Positions 10,967-20,866 of a DNA stretch of 64,000 nt are shown one piece after another (position 1 is the first letter of the stretch; each line of letters opens with the position of its first letter). The notes beneath the pieces are model-generated. The model made no database searches and was not told the origin of the DNA. It worked only from the letters and a program-made list of their open reading frames with translations. The stretch comes from Apoderus coryli (taxonomy: Eukaryota; Arthropoda; Insecta; Coleoptera; Attelabidae), in contig OU452205.1 in the NCBI GenBank assembly GCA_911728435.2, forward strand, positions 14,080,260 to 14,144,259. The letters run 5' to 3'. A program made the translations under genes and the position numbers.

Positions 10967-11716
10967 AAAGGCTCAACCAAAATAGGAATACAATCTTTGA
11001 CTAAGAAAGAGGGCAATCCATCGGGACCAGAAGTCATTTTATTTTTTAGCCTTCTACAAGCCCTGTAGATATCATCCACAGTAATCATATCAACATTAAC
11101 GCTGTCCATAGACACACACTGAGTCTGACTGCCATCCACTCCAGATGAATCCACAAACACGCTCTCGAAAAATTTACCAAAAGCGTCAACAACATCCTGT
11201 GGCTCATCATAATCAGTGTCACTAAATCTCATTGTACTCGGGAGCCTAGTAGTTTTAGTTTTGGAGTGAAAATTACTCCAAAATTTATTGACATTAGTAC
11301 TCATACCATTGTCAATTCTAGAAATGTAAGAAGAGTAACTGTTTCTAATATCAGTCTTTATCAATCACCTCAAAGATTTAAAATGCTCGAAGAATGTAGG
11401 ATCACCCGATCTCTTAAATCTTCTGAGCATCTTCTCCTTCTGCTTAATATCTGTTATAGTCTGATGAATACCAGGAAGGAAACCTACGTTTGAATAATTT
11501 ACACCTCGGAACACGACTTCTAATACTTGAATACAATAATTCATAAAAAGTAGAAACGGAGTAATTTACATCTGTAATATCCCGCAGTTGAGTCCAGTCA
11601 GTGTCAAGGACGGCGTTGTACATGGCATGATAGTCAGCTTTCCTATAATTGAAAGATGTGAGATTAGTATTCGATATAAATTTTTTGGGTTTTTGTTCAA
11701 TTTGCATTAAAAACAT
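10951..11716 (-). pseudogene. LINE ORF2 linker between endonuclease and RT
   Basis: Frames 11716-11444 and 11364-10951 encode the segment with SFNYRKADYHAMYNAVL, the RVPRCKLFKRRFPSWY block and the TSGPDGLPSFLVKD start of the RT. Equivalent blocks occur in the LINEs at 21.6 and 45.3 kb. A frameshift lies near 11445. Confidence 0.75.
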
Positions 11717-12055
11717 TGACTAACAGACAAGGGTGGTGTGTATCCTCCTTGACTAGGGGACAAAGATTTCTACTAACATCGCAACTAAGGTTTGAAATAA
11801 TTAAGTCCAGAAGTCGGTTGTTAGAATTGAGTGTGGTATTAAACTGTGACACATCAAGAAAATTCATAAAGTTTTGTATAGTTAAAAAGCTTCTATCAGT
11901 TAAATTACCATCAGAAAATGAAGTTATATTGAAGTCACCCACAAACAATATTTTTTTCATTATGAAATACCTCGATCCGCTCCAGTGAGTCAAAAAATAA
12001 TTCCAAATCATTCACCCGTATAACTGGAGGGATATACACTACCAATAGTCATAGT
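11697..12055 (-). pseudogene. C-terminal half of LINE endonuclease
   Basis: A YIPPVIRVNDLELFFDSLE block is followed, after a one-base shift in a run of A, by ILFVGDFN (the APE-type GDFN motif) and a LLDLIISN block with a HHP motif. Only the C-terminal half of the AP-like endonuclease remains; the N-terminal half is deleted. Confidence 0.7.
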
Positions 12056-12202
12056 CCATGTCACTGACCGCTGCGTAAAACCCATCAATTTTGCTTTTGT
12101 GGTTGCAACTTCGTAGCATTCTTCCTGTTAGACAGACCCATTAGTTTACATGTTGGTCATTGGTAGATACTATCACGGGGATGCCTTTTATAAACTTAAT
12201 TC

Positions 12203-12684
12203 TTAAATTGGTTTGGCTTCATTAATTTCACTGGTATTGGCAGGTTGAGAAGTCTGAGCTTCCGACTCGTTCACTTGATTCTTCAAGCTTGTGACTTCCG
12301 CTCTCAGAATCCTATTCGCCTCCAGCTGTTCATTGAATTTTCCTAGGAGGTTCTCGTATAGTTGTTTCATTTCATTCAGTGTAGCCATAACGTCATCCAA
12401 AGTTGCAGGCGCAGACACTGATGATGGCGCACATGACATGCCGCCACCAGATAAGGATTTTCGAGTAACCTGGGAGCGTCTAACAATGTCTCTCAGGCAA
12501 GATGGGCACTTCCACCTGTCACCGCTGGCTTTTTTAAGTTCACAGTCAAAATACTTGACTTGGGAAACAGAAATATCCACACATTTAATATGGCTCCATA
12601 CCTCACCTAATAACACAGAATCGAATATTGCTTCTTGGTTATATGCTGGCTGCATGCACCACAAACATTGTCACGCTGTGACAT
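12203..12684 (-). pseudogene. LINE ORF1 with PHD-like zinc finger and coiled coil
   Basis: An ATG at 12684 starts MSQRDNVCGACSQHITKKQ, the first half of a PHD-like Cys cluster. After a frameshift the frame continues through WKCPSC, a Ser-rich linker, and a leucine-rich stretch (MKQLYENLLGKFNEQLEANR) that should form a coiled coil. PHD-type ORF1 proteins are known in CR1-group LINEs, where they bind the LINE RNA or chromatin. This copy is broken. Confidence 0.6.
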
Positions 12685-12700
12685 TTTCTTGGAATATTTT

Positions 12701-13439
12701 AATAATACCTCGTATTTAATAAAAGGTGATTCAAGTAGGTATATCAATCTTCAATAAAAACAACACAAAATAAATAAATAAAAATGATACATATATCATA
12801 AAATTCCCTTTGAGGTAAATGTGTTTCTATACAACTTTCCAGTTTTTCATACCATTAATAAATCTTAGATCAATATTCGTTCAGACTCAAGTTGTTGAGT
12901 TTCCCCAAAATATGCCATACGAAATTCTTGAGTATACATACCTACGCCTGATAGGCTGACAAAGCAGCTGCTTCATGAATTTCTCTTGAAGTTACTTTCA
13001 AAGCCTAACAATATTGTAAGATATTATTTGATAAAGCGCTATATGAATCTTTAAAGTATTTTAAAGGCAAAACTGTGCGTGTGGTTTTGTCTCAACTGAA
13101 TTATAGCGACATCAACTCTTCTTGTATAACACAACTCTCGAGACGGCAAAATTCGTGCCTTTTTTTTAATTTTCGGAATAAAGTTTCAAAGAATGTCTCA
13201 TATGTTGTCTGCTCTCAGGTAGTTGATTCCATTGGTTTTTGAACTTGTACATCAAGTGATTTTTTTAACTTCAATGATTGTACGCTTTGGCAATTTGCAT
13301 CGCGGTAAATCTTTATCGCAGATAATAACTATATCTTCCTTCTTAATGGGAATCATCTGATCATGCGATTTCGATACTGTTGTGTATTCACCCTTAGATT
13401 ATAGTGTAGCAACCTTAAGATAAGAGATAGGACAGACAT
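12701..13439. other. Intergenic, nothing recognised
   Basis: No gene, tail or inverted ends that I can support. Confidence 0.4.
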
Positions 13440-13863
13440 TCAGAAAGGGCCACTTTCTACTAGCTTAGAGTGCGTCGCGTAAGTGAGCACCTCTAAGTTA
13501 GTTGTTTTGCGAAGCCCTTCGGTTTTTCTTCTTTTAGTCCTCTCACTTGATGATCAAACAACTTTGCGGGTCGACCGGGTCTCTTTACAACCTTTGGAAT
13601 ATGAAATGTTCCTTGGAGCCATTCGTTATTTTTCTTTAAGAAATATTCTTCTTTTCTTAACGCTTTAGACCACCTGCTCTTTACTTCTGACTTAAAATGT
13701 GACAAATCGTGCTTTAGTGTACTAATTTGCTTCGTTGAAAAATCTTCCGATTCGAGAAGATGGTTTTCTAGAAATTCCAACTTTTCGTTCATGGTATTCA
13801 AATTTTGTCGCTGCATAATAGAAAATAAATGTTTTCTAGTCAGTACTCGTACATTTGACGGCC
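13440..13863 (-). CDS. Exon 2 of the small gene
   Basis: Open to 13493 in the frame set by exon 1. The shifted frame after about 13553 would end at the TGA at 13440-13442. Confidence 0.6.
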
Positions 13864-14199
13864 CTGAAAAAAAAACAACAATTAAGAACGGAAAAAGGAA
13901 ATAATTAATACCAGTAGTTATTTTATCGATTTTACATGTAGTTATTTGCTTTAAATAGCAATAATTTACAAAATCGCATTTTTTCGCAAAAAAAAAAATT
14001 ACATTTTTTGAAGAACAATATCGATTCCGGGAAATATCCTGAAGTACAACATTGTTCCTACAAAGTAAAACTAGATTGAAAAAAAAAAGCATGAAAACAA
14101 ACTATAAATGGAAAAAGCTAATTTTAAAATTACTAAAATGCATTATATAACAAAGATTTGTGAAAACTAAACACACTTACCTGGTTCTCCACAATCCAT
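13440..14199 (-). CDS. Small two-exon gene, unknown function, with a 3' frameshift
   Basis: Exon 1 is 14199-14181 (ATG, six codons MDCGEP and one base) with a donor GTAAGT. Exon 2 starts at 13863 after an acceptor TTTTTTTTCAG and continues GPSNVRVLTRKH. The phases match exactly. Residues 20-100 look helical and charged, probably coiled coil (NEKLEFLENHLLESE). Then comes a basic KRPGRPAK motif resembling an AT-hook. As read, the protein stops at 13493 with a tail KPKGFAKQLT. In the next frame, starting near 13553, the text reads SSERTKRRKTEGLRKT and runs to a stop at 13440. From memory, insect proteins of this kind carry a KRPGRP...SSERTKRRK end, so a one-base indel near 13553 is likely. Function unknown; nuclear/DNA-binding is a guess from the basic motif. 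Confidence 0.65.
14181..14199 (-). CDS. Exon 1 of the small gene
   Basis: 19 coding bases, ATG to the base before GTAAGTGTGT. Too short to recognise alone, but in phase with exon 2. Confidence 0.6.
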
Positions 14200-15299
14200 A
14201 ATTTATTATTTTATAAGTCTAAATAAACAATACAAATCACAACACTCTTTAACTACACATCTGCTAACTACGGCGGAAATTAATATGTCTGCTTTAGGAT
14301 AGCCGAATTTCAACTGATCGTACGATTGTGAACAGTGTGCTATAAGGTTGAGAAGGGGTTTATTATATGCCTAAACTATCCTTGCTTATAAAATACACGT
14401 ATTTTCTACCTGCGATAAAGTTTACGAAATCGATTTATGGCCGGCCAGATTGCTCAAATACCCCACTATGCGTCGGCCCCTGGATTGAAATAGTGAAGTT
14501 CTTCAGTCTGATAAATTATTGTAAAACTCTTCCTTCTATTCTCCTTTAAAAAATATCTACAGTTTGGTATGAAGACCGATGAAAATTTATTATTTATTGA
14601 CAAGCAGTAAGCATATACTTACTACATAAGTCAATGCATAAATCGTGGATTAAGAAAAACACAAAAAATGATATCAATTGATTTATTTATTTATAAATAT
14701 ATAATACATTATTGTTATAATACATTGTTAGGTACAAGTAAAAATAAAGCAATGTATTATTGGACCGTTAATACAAATGAAGTATAGGTTGCTTGTTAAA
14801 AATCAGTATACTGATGGCACTATAATCTTTAATTAAAAAATAAGAACTAAAAGGCAAGACAACTTAACTTAATGGTTGTAAAATATCTAGTGATAAAAAC
14901 TGCGACTTCGCAAGAACTTTGAATAAAGGATACACTAAGCAAGTATTCATAGGACTTTGAGGGTGTGGTAGTTAATTTGTTTCAATGCTTTGATCAAATT
15001 CCCTTTGAAAATAAATATTGATCCTAATCTAGTTATGTATTTTATTCTTCATCATTCTAATTCAGACGAGATTTGCATTAAAATTTCAAAAATCTAATCT
15101 CAATCGATATTTTTAATAACTGAACTTCATTCATGTCATTTTGGGAACTTGGTAATATTCAAGAAATAATCCATTTCAACAGTCAAACTGATGTAGATTG
15201 TAAATGTAGTGGTTTTATTGGAAAAAAAATATATATTTAAAATAACTCCTCCCATCTGACATAAAGATCACTACGTTATAATAAGTATTTAATAACAAT
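14200..15299. other. Intergenic, no gene seen
   Basis: AT-rich DNA upstream of the small gene. Its promoter should lie here, but no core motif is clear. Nothing else supported. Confidence 0.4.
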
Positions 15300-15311
15300 A
15301 TTACTCACCAA

Positions 15312-17223
15312 ACGGAAAATAAGAAAAGGGAAAAAGAAGATAGAGATATTGGATCTGATGGAAGGTCGCAGGAAATATAAAATCCAGGGAAATCACACTC
15401 ACAAGGAAATAAGAAGGAAGATCAAAGAAGCAAAGGAACTATGGATGGAAGAAAGATGTATTGAAATAGAACAGTTACAAACAAGAGGTGATTCATTTGG
15501 ATTGCACAAAAAAGAAATATCACATATATACAGAAAACAACACAAAAGTCGAATACGCAATGATCAAAATGAGTATATAACATCAGAAGAAGAACTAGCA
15601 ACGACATGGAAAAAATACGCGGAAAACCTTTTCAATGATATAAGACCACAGCAGCCAGTGCATACGCTGCACTCTGATAATTTATCGGGGCCCTCTATAA
15701 TTAAAAGCGAAGTGATATATGCCATCAAGTCAACCAAGGTGTACAAAGCCCCAGGACCAGATGACATCACCGTAGAAGCAATTAAGTTGTTAGACGAAGA
15801 AAATGTAGAAATGCTAGTGAATTTGTTCAATCGCATATATGACACTGGCCACATTCCATCTGATTGGCTTCGATCAACGTTCGTAATGATCCCAAAGACG
15901 ACCAATGCCACGAAATGTAAAGACCATCGCCTTATCAGCCTAATGAGTCATCTGCTGAAGGTATTCCTTCGTATTCTACACTCTAGAATGTTCAATAAAC
16001 TAGAAGATCTAAGCGAAGACACACAGTTTGGTTTTAAAAGCGGAATGGGGACTCGTGAAGCCGTTTTCTGCCTGAATACTTTAGTACAAGACAGCTTAGA
16101 CCAACGAAAAGACGTATATATGCTGTTTATTGATTACGAGAAGGTCTTCGACAATGTTAGACATGACACCTTGTTGAAACTTCTGCACAATGCCAATATT
16201 GACGCAAAAGATATCAGAATAATCCAAAATCTATACTGGAATCAAAAAGCCTGTGTAAGATTTGAGAAATCACTAACAACAGACGAATTTAAAGTTCTAA
16301 AGGGGATTCGACAAGGGTGCATACTGTCACCAATACTATTTAACTTATACGTCGAAAATATATTTTCTGAGGCGCTGGAAGACTTAGAGTGTGGGATTAA
16401 AGTAAATGGTATACCAATTAACAACATACGGTATGCAGACGACACCGTAATCATTGCTGACAGTGAAGAGGACTTACAACTAATGCTGGAACAGATAAAT
16501 ACAGTTGGAAAGGGGAATGGTCTCAAAATAAACATACAAAAGACAAAGTACATGATAGTAAGCAGAAACCCTCCTCAAAATGCTGTGTTAAACTTGGAAG
16601 ACCGACCTATTGAACGAGTGCAAAACTTTAAATACCTTGGAACCAACATAAATGAACAATGGAGTCCCGAACAGGAAATTTGCTGTCGCATACAACAAGC
16701 GAGGCAAGCTTTCACAAGCCTAAGACCCTTTCTTTGCAACCTGACATTGTCCCTCAAATTAAGATGCAGAATGGTGCAGTGTCACGTCTGGTCCATCCTG
16801 TTATATGGAATGGAAACATGGACTCTGAAGATCCGGTCGATAAACAAGCTTGAGGCTTTTGAAATGTGGTGTCTAAGAAGGATGCTACGTATATCGTGGG
16901 TAGACCGAGTTCGAAATGAAGACGTTCTTAGAAGGGCGGGATGCGAAAGAGAACTTTTCAACATAATCAAGAAGCGGAAAATTGGATACCTGGGCCACAT
17001 ACTACGAGGAGAGAAGTACAAAATACCACAGATAATTCTCCAAGGAAAAATTGAAGGGAAGAGAGGAGTAGGACGTAAACAGATGTCCTGGTTGAGAAAC
17101 ATCAAGAACTGGACAGGCATTAGCAATACGGGCGAGCTCTGTCGCGCTGCGGAAGCAAGGACCCTTGTTATGATGAGATAGTCGCCAACGCACTAGAAGT
17201 GTACGGCATTTTAAGAAGAAGAG
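15312..17223 (+). mobile_element. 5'-truncated RTE-like LINE with 12-bp target duplication
   Basis: The insertion is framed by direct repeats ATTACTCACCAA at 15300-15311 and 17224-17235. It starts within ORF2 after the endonuclease and ends with a short GAAGAAGAG tail, typical for RTE-type copies. The RT frame is open through the whole copy, so the insertion is fairly young, but without endonuclease and 5' UTR it was dead on arrival. Confidence 0.9.
15349..17181 (+). CDS. RTE-like reverse transcriptase, 5' truncated but open
   Basis: About 610 codons without a stop; the first codon is not a true start because the copy is truncated. RT blocks in order: KAPGPDDI near residue 133, DHRLISLMSH, the FIDYEKVFD catalytic box (a Val replaces the usual Ala), GIRQGCILSPILFNLY, and the active-site box RYADDTVI. 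The C-terminal part has the KLEAFEMWCLRRMLRISW and GYLGHILRGE blocks typical of RTE/BovB-like LINEs. A YADD box and open frame suggest the RT was functional at insertion. Confidence 0.9.
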   Translation: MDLMEGRRKYKIQGNHTHKEIRRKIKEAKELWMEERCIEIEQLQTRGDSFGLHKKEISHIYRKQHKSRIRNDQNEYITSEEELATTWKKYAENLFNDIRPQQPVHTLHSDNLSGPSIIKSEVIYAIKSTKVYKAPGPDDITVEAIKLLDEENVEMLVNLFNRIYDTGHIPSDWLRSTFVMIPKTTNATKCKDHRLISLMSHLLKVFLRILHSRMFNKLEDLSEDTQFGFKSGMGTREAVFCLNTLVQDSLDQRKDVYMLFIDYEKVFDNVRHDTLLKLLHNANIDAKDIRIIQNLYWNQKACVRFEKSLTTDEFKVLKGIRQGCILSPILFNLYVENIFSEALEDLECGIKVNGIPINNIRYADDTVIIADSEEDLQLMLEQINTVGKGNGLKINIQKTKYMIVSRNPPQNAVLNLEDRPIERVQNFKYLGTNINEQWSPEQEICCRIQQARQAFTSLRPFLCNLTLSLKLRCRMVQCHVWSILLYGMETWTLKIRSINKLEAFEMWCLRRMLRISWVDRVRNEDVLRRAGCERELFNIIKKRKIGYLGHILRGEKYKIPQIILQGKIEGKRGVGRKQMSWLRNIKNWTGISNTGELCRAAEARTLVMMR

Positions 17224-17235
17224 ATTACTCACCAA

Positions 17236-18890
17236 CACTCAATCAATTAAAAAGAACAAAAATAAGTCATAATGACATGATCTGTTTGATAACGTTTTTA
17301 TATATTTTATATAGAAAGGACAAGAAGTCCAGCTTCTTTTCAAAGAAGATTGAAGATTAAACCACAAAATGAACAAGTTCCAATATAGAATATAATAGAC
17401 ATTGGAAGTTAATTAAAAAGAAAAACATGTGTAGTAGTCAGGAACACCTACCGTAAGAACAATCAAGTTTAAATCTAATAGTTTTAACTTTAAAATTGTT
17501 TATTCTGATTCTGTAACGTAACGTAACAATTAAATTGAAATAGAACCATCGGGTTCGGGGATCAAACATGTGACATTGAAATCAGACTTACTACCACACT
17601 TTTCTATATATCTGGGTTCCTCGAAGTGTTTCCTCAGCCGCTATAAATTTCTTTAAATTACAAAAAAAAAAACATTCTGAAGTTTTGACATGAAAATAAA
17701 TACTGCTATTTTCTAAAGAAAATTTAAAATAATACTATTACTTAATTACTTTTGCGTTTTCAAAAATTGTCTACATCGTACAAAATAAATAAAATTGGTT
17801 TAATAAATGTATTATAAGTCTCAATTTTAGTAAATTATTTAATAAGTACATAAATTCGTTTGTATTCTTAATTATCTAAAAACGTAGGAAATATCTCCTA
17901 GAAACTGTAGTTTCATTATACAAAAATTAAAATATAATTTTTGCATTTCTCACTAATCCTTAAATTTTATTTACAACTCCTTTATATACATATATGGACG
18001 GATTCATTGTTTTTTTCTTTTCAAGTCTTAAGGTAATTTTTCATCTTTCATTTTCCACTATAAAAGAAGCGGTTAAACGAAAAGAGATACAGCAAATAAT
18101 AAGAATCCTAAGTTCAGTAATTATCACCAATTACTTTTCTATCTTATGGCCAATTGATCAAATAATATGTACAGTCTCGAGATGAAGCAATTCTGTTCCA
18201 GGATAAAAGACATGAAGTTTATATACTAGTAATATATGTACGAAATATTTACACCAGTGGCTTAGCAATAAAGCTTCTGAGAAGTAAGAAACATCATTGT
18301 TGTATATGGACCTACTCACACGAGCGCGGTCACTAATTTAGCAGTGGCACCGAGAGAAATCAGTGGCGGCTTGTCTGTAAAGGCTAAAAGGCAATAGAAA
18401 CAATTTATTGTAAATATAAAATGAAACTAGTCTTGTCAGTTTTGTTAATCTGGCAGTCCGTTCTTATACGCGCACCTGCGACATCAAAGGCTACAACTAA
18501 TATCGCTGTAATTTCACGTATTCGGGTTGCCATATCGTGTGAAGTTGTCGGTCGCTCTCGTACATTGGTATCCCGATTATTTATAATACAACGGGGCGAC
18601 TAGGACTTCAGCCATCAGTCGTTGATAAAAGTTCTGTGTAGCGTTGTTTGGAAAAGATGAAAACCATAAAGAGCCTCTCAATAAGTACAAAGCAATACAG
18701 TAATCTTGTTTGTTGCACTTGAAAAGAACGCCAAAAGTCGAATCAGCAATGGAAAATGTTATTATAGAAATTCTATCGCTGGTTATAGGAAATGGCTTAA
18801 CAGATTATGATTTGTCTTTTGCGACTATAAATTATTGATTTGTTTTTGATGAAGTAGTAAAACGTGTTTTCAAATTACAATGTTGTTATA
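17236..18890. other. Intergenic, nothing firmly recognised
   Basis: AT-rich. Around 18300-18600 a less AT-rich stretch with CAGTGGCGGCTTGTCTG may be a hAT-type fragment, but no partner end was found. Confidence 0.35.
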
Positions 18891-20149
18891 TACTGGGTGT
18901 CCGGTAAGAACATACTAGTCAACCCGACTGCCTATGTTGTATACATGCGCAAAGAGGTTATGTTGTATACACGTTGATTGAATTGTTGTGATTTAAATTA
19001 AAATGTTTAGCAGATAATACCTAATGTCGAAAAAAATTATACTTTTACTGTTATCAAATATTACGAAAATGGAATCGTCGCCAAAAGATCTAATAAGGTA
19101 ACGGTTTACTTTTTAATGTTATTTACCAATAAACTCTTCAATGAAAATGTATAATGAATTATTATTAGATATTAATTTCTGTTGTAGTATACAATATATA
19201 TAATTACATAATATATTTAAAGTAGACACATGAAAAATGACCTTTTAACATGGCAAGAAGAACTCTAAAGTGTCCGTTATGCAAAAGCAAAACATACAAA
19301 CAAATAAAATAGAAGCCTGTTGTCCAGCTAGAATTGAACTTCAAGAGGGTGGTCTTATTTGTTAAAACCCATGTAGGACACAAACTAAAAGTTGGAAGGC
19401 TCGGTTTGATAAAAGTTGAGAAAGATATAGCAGGAAAACACACAGTTTTGAGATAATTACCTAATCATTTGACCCCGATAGCAGGATTAGTTAGGTACAC
19501 TACAAACCATTACTTACATAATTGAAAAAAGGCATTTAATGTTCAAACTATTGTTGTATTTCAGAGTGATGATGCAAAGACTGTTAACATACTAACCCAA
19601 TTTTCGCATATAAACCATATGCGGCAGCTGAGAAAAATATTGGGGAAACAACTTTTTTGGGGATTTTATGTAATTATGATAGACTCCACTCATGGTACTA
19701 ACCTCCATCAGGTATAGTTGACCATATTAATGATCCTACACGATTATTATGAGGGATTTCCAGTAGCTTTTCTGTGGTTTAAAATACAAACAGAAAACAT
19801 TTTTAATTTTTGTTTTTTTGCTTTAATTAAAGACCACATTCTTTAAGGTAGATTGAATAGTGCCATGTATTTGCACTTCTTGACACAACACTTACGGTTT
19901 ATTATAAAATGTACTCGTAGACACCAATGTGGCTTCTACACATCAGAAAGATCTATTGTAATATGGCTTTAAGAGTTTTTATGGCCTATATAATATACAA
20001 AATATTAAAACTTCATTAAATTATACGAGCCCGTTAAAAATGTAAGTCGATAGGTATTTTTTTGGTGCACTATATGTCTGTTAATGGGCACTTTGGAACT
20101 TTTGCTTATGCTCCCGAAAATATGCCATGAACTCACCGGACACTTTGTA
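18891..20149 (+). mobile_element. Relic DNA transposon with MULE-like transposase piece
   Basis: Inverted ends TACTGGGTGTCCGGTAAG (18891) and CTCACCGGACACTTTGTA (ending 20149) differ at a few positions. Inside, on the plus strand at about 19675-19860, a broken frame reads IDSTHGTN, then YYEGFPVAFLW, then NFCFFALIKDH, the order seen in the MULE transposase catalytic core (D-S-T-H-x-T, EGxPVA). There are stops between the blocks. Upstream (from about 19250) a RRTLKCPLCKS Cys motif may be the zinc-finger part. Dead copy. Confidence 0.6.
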
Positions 20150-20610
20150 TATAAGGAGGCCTCGTACAAACGTAAAATATGGCTGCGTAGGTATACCTGC
20201 CTAGAACAAATTGTATGGGTAAGCGGCGGAAGCCAAACAAATAATTTCTTACTATGCCTTTACTAGAAAATTTTACTCTAACAACCAACTTTAAATCGAT
20301 TTCAGCCGGTGAAATCGCACATCTAATAACATTAATAAACATATTAAAATTAAAACTTCAGTCGGAATAAAGAACTTCTTCTGCTTCTTATTGTAAGACG
20401 GTGAGCATAGATTCTTACATGCATATCTTAATAGTTTTAGGAACAGAATACACCTCACCTCATATAAATATAGTATTCAAACTATAAGAAGGAAATTAAA
20501 GAACATTTTCACAACAACCAAACTCTACCAGCAGCATGCATCCATTCACACAGACATTAATATCAAATGCTGGCATTCTTCACCAAAACAGCACCATGTC
20601 TCAACCGTCG
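20150..20610. other. Region containing the KATNB1 3' UTR
   Basis: Lies just downstream of the KATNB1 stop (minus strand). No poly(A) signal is clear enough to choose. Confidence 0.35.
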
Positions 20611-20866
20611 TCAGTCCAAATAGTTGGTCATCAACGTCAATACGTGCTTAAAACTGTTTCCCAAATTACCGGGCAGCGTTTGTTTCTTAACAATAAAACT
20701 GCGCAATTGCGATAAGAGTTCTTGGCATCGTACTGATTTTTCGTAACGCTCCTCACGTGATATGTCGACACCAAAAGTGCCTACTGGCGATTGGACATTG
20801 TTGCGTATGACGGGACCAAACGATTTGATGACTAGAGTGAGAGTGTCGCACGCCACTGTCATTATT
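20611..20866 (-). CDS. KATNB1: KATNB1 last exon (con80 C terminus)
   Basis: Acceptor TTTTTGCAG before 20866. Encodes the block with SFGPVIRNNV and VGTFGVDISREERYEKS, through LMTNYLD and TGA at 20613-20611. This is the most conserved part of p80. Confidence 0.92.

Larger units (their letters stand above)
9069..12700 (-). mobile_element. Decayed CR1/Daphne-like LINE, minus strand
   Basis: Read on the minus strand it goes from an ORF1 relic (12684-12203) through a truncated endonuclease (about 12055-11697), a linker region (11716-10951) and reverse transcriptase (10880-9667) to a 3' UTR. The 3' end is GGGCAATAAAGCTATTATTATT, a tail shared by other LINEs in the window. The coding frames are broken by several frameshifts, and most of the endonuclease N terminus is missing. 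It is therefore inactive. The family name is from the RT signature (GVPQGSNLGPLLF, FADDLKIF) and a PHD-like ORF1; I cannot place it more finely. Confidence 0.88.
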
